A stretch of 64,000 nucleotides of DNA from Acrasis kona (lineage: Eukaryota; Heterolobosea; Eutetramitea; Acrasida; Acrasidae). Position 1 is the stretch's first letter. Each line of letters opens with the position of its first letter. Below the pieces are notes generated by a model. That model made no database searches. It was not told the origin of the DNA and saw only the letters and a program-made list of their open reading frames with translations. Shown here piece after piece: positions 62,245 through 64,000 of the stretch. The stretch spans positions 1 through 64,000 of the forward strand of contig JAOPGA020001266.1 in NCBI GenBank assembly GCA_026419775.2. The letters are read 5' to 3'. The position numbers and the translations under genes are program-made.

Positions 62245-63540
62245 TCAAAGTGATGTGTAAAATACAAAAGTAGCATCTTGGAAATCGCTCACATAATGGC
62301 AGCCTTTGCTGATGTTACTAAATTCATTCCGGTACATTATATAAACGTGTTGCCAACACTGCACCATCAGTGATGTGACATTAACTTGTTCATTAATCTG
62401 ATTATTCTCCCTCATCATATCTAGCGCATCATGCATCACGTTCTGGTTTACCAGTGTTAAAAATATAATCAGTTGACCTTTATGATTTTTTATTTTTTTA
62501 GAATTATAACTAGCGACACTCAACACCATGCTGGTGAGTGCTTGTACAAGGAGACCGCCCTTGCTAAACAATTTGTAAGATTGGTAAAAAGAATTTTGAA
62601 TTTTCTCATACTCACATTCCGACTTCCATTGCCGAAGCGCACCTAGTTGTGCAATGTATGCCCTTACTTTCGATGACTGGCACTCAAGTTGAGCGTGATA
62701 TTCTGTTGATCTGTTGTGATTCTTTTCCATGTGTGGCGTGAGATATCTCAAAAGTTCATACTCTAGCGATAAAGTACAAAAGATTGTTTTTGCTTTGATG
62801 CTTGTTGCACATGTTTCTGTAAATTGACACAATTTTTCCAGTTCCATTTCTAGATCCACTCGGTGCATGCTTTGTTGATAGCGTAGTTTAATGTGACGAA
62901 GTTTGATCTGCAGCCACTCATCGCTCCATTCTGGAAAGTAATTAATGAGCCGTCGCACAGTTTCGCTCATCTTATTGCACGTCTTGTAGTTACGGAGCAC
63001 CAGTTTTGAAAGTTTTGAAATGACTAACGTTCGGTGACTGGTAACCTTAAAGTCTAACATGTCCCGAATACAGGCGTCGGCCAAGTTATAGAGTTCCGAA
63101 GGTATATACTTCTTTACTAGCATCTTTAAAAATTGAAATCTGGAATTAACCGATGTTTGTCTTGTCATGGCGATGCGCATAAGTACATCATTTTTATCTT
63201 CATATTTGAGAAGGGCCCTCCACTTCTTTTTCATTGACGGACACTCGCATATAGGCTTTTTGCAAACGTTACACTCATCCCGGCTTGGCTCCAGCAGATC
63301 ATCATCACTTGAGATTTGTATTGTTATACCGCTGGAAATTTTTTTAATGTCCCTCAAAGTAACGTCTGAACCAAGCACTGTAAACCTTCCGTTTGATTGG
63401 ATGTTGTCCTCAATTTTCGATCTTATTTTGTTGTACTTATATCTAAGCTCGTCTTGTTCGCAAGCGACAAGAGATGCTCTCCTCTCACGCTTCTTCTCGC
63501 CAAATACTCCCCTCGTCATCAGGATGGTTGGTGTCAACAT
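62245..63540 (-). CDS. Large helical protein with a cysteine cluster, unknown, 431 aa
   Basis: ATG 63540 (MLTPTILMTRG) is taken; the longer frame starts with GTG and may continue into an upstream exon. An N-terminal basic region is followed by a small cysteine cluster (ECNVCKKPICECP, about residue 90-102), then about 320 residues almost wholly helical (FQFLKMLVKKYIPSELYNLAD, VRRLINYFPEWSDEWLQIKLR, FCTLSLEYELLRYL, GGLLVQALTSMVLSVAS). Several repeating helix pairs suggest an alpha-solenoid. No family recognised. No catalytic motif seen. Confidence 0.55.
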   Translation of the reverse strand: MLTPTILMTRGVFGEKKRERRASLVACEQDELRYKYNKIRSKIEDNIQSNGRFTVLGSDVTLRDIKKISSGITIQISSDDDLLEPSRDECNVCKKPICECPSMKKKWRALLKYEDKNDVLMRIAMTRQTSVNSRFQFLKMLVKKYIPSELYNLADACIRDMLDFKVTSHRTLVISKLSKLVLRNYKTCNKMSETVRRLINYFPEWSDEWLQIKLRHIKLRYQQSMHRVDLEMELEKLCQFTETCATSIKAKTIFCTLSLEYELLRYLTPHMEKNHNRSTEYHAQLECQSSKVRAYIAQLGALRQWKSECEYEKIQNSFYQSYKLFSKGGLLVQALTSMVLSVASYNSKKIKNHKGQLIIFLTLVNQNVMHDALDMMRENNQINEQVNVTSLMVQCWQHVYIMYRNEFSNISKGCHYVSDFQDATFVFYTSL

Positions 63541-63712
63541 TCCGTTCACCACGTCACTGTCAATTTTTAAATTTAGAAGAAGATTCTATATTTTAATCTT
63601 GATCAAAGAGTGAATCCTTCGAGTTTCATTACTATAATACCACATCCTATACCAGTAATCAAGTTGCCAATTGGTTGATAATTACTAATTTCCTTATTGT
63701 GGCAACGGCGGG

Positions 63713-64000
63713 ATGAGTGATCCAACAAATGCTGGCCCACGTGTGGTCACAAGGAATGAATTAGTATGGTATTGCAAAGATTGCGACAGACCATGCCTGC
63801 CAATAAAGAGTGAGTGTAGATGTTTATGCGGCCATAGGTTAAAAGAGCATCAAAAAGACGAAAAGTTCGAATAAAAAACGACAAATTCACTTACATAGTA
63901 GAGGGGCACTAGGATGCAAAAATAAAAAATGCAAATGTGGAGATTTTTTCTATATTGTTGCGGAGGGTAGTTGGATTCTAAGGTGCAGGTGCAAACACAA
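63713..64000 (+). CDS. FAM221-like cysteine-rich protein (5' part, runs off window)
   Basis: Exon 1 (63713-63864) reads WYCKDCDRPCLPIKSECRC and CLCGHRLKEHQKDE. A 34-nt intron (GTTCGA...ACATAG, phase 2) leads to exon 2 with GALGCKNKKCKCGDFFYIV and SWILRCRCKH at the right edge. The repeated C-x-C-x-H..H blocks (CxCLCGHxxKEH, KCKCGDF, RCRCKH) are the hallmark of the FAM221 family, a small eukaryotic cysteine/histidine-rich protein family often found in ciliated or amoeboid protists. Probable metal-binding protein of unknown role. Ends at the window edge after about 80 residues of an expected 200 or more. Confidence 0.75.

Overview
The window is nuclear DNA of a unicellular eukaryote. It has GT-AG introns of about 34-44 nt (one of 56), very short spaces between genes, the standard genetic code, a eukaryotic tRNA gene, and genes for WASP, copine, TRIP4, a CDC50-type flippase subunit, Atg1-type and eIF2-alpha kinases and a mitochondrial ATM1-type ABC transporter. 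The mix of Crinkler-type effectors, NHL-repeat membrane proteins, DIRS-like retroelements and tiny introns makes me lean to a heterolobosean amoeba (Acrasis/Naegleria relatives). That is inference; no taxonomic marker in the window is decisive.

The window has two compartments. Bases 1 to about 31,400 form an accessory, transposon-rich half. From the left it holds: two head-to-head DIRS-like retrotransposons, one with open reading frames (1-1940, minus) and one decayed (about 3500-6775, plus) that still shows its tyrosine recombinase; a DDE integrase remnant; three genes resembling Crinkler-RHS-type (CR) effectors (a pseudokinase at 7339-8481, a P-loop NTPase with a nuclease-like C-terminus at 10993-13696, and a kinase at 16532-17736); a non-autonomous element with inverted repeats (14118-14781); a telomere-like tract next to a LINE endonuclease fragment; a truncated copy of ribosomal protein L11; a CACTA/Tnp2-type transposase with a coiled-coil companion gene; an NHL-repeat surface protein; several small unrecognised genes; a possible hAT fragment; and a secreted repeat peptide.

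From about 32,300 to the end the DNA is gene-dense and conserved. In order: an HRI-like eIF2-alpha kinase and an Atg1-like kinase (tail to tail), a surface protein, a pyrimidine-dimer glycosylase family protein, a PHD/SANT chromatin protein, an F-box-like protein, ATM1, WASP, an unknown Ser/Thr/Pro-rich protein, a prenylated arrestin-like protein, TRIP4, a PPR-like protein, a very long Thr-Pro mucin-like protein, CDC50, an FSH1-type serine hydrolase, tRNA-Ile(AAT) with an enlarged D-loop, copine, a voltage-sensor-like membrane protein, a small Ser/Pro-rich protein, peroxisomal 2,4-dienoyl-CoA reductase, a helical unknown and the 5' end of a FAM221-like gene.

In the second half almost every splice junction can be placed by reading frame. 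In the first half several genes contain in-frame stops or frameshifts that very short introns explain only partly, so decay or unusual splicing remains open there.
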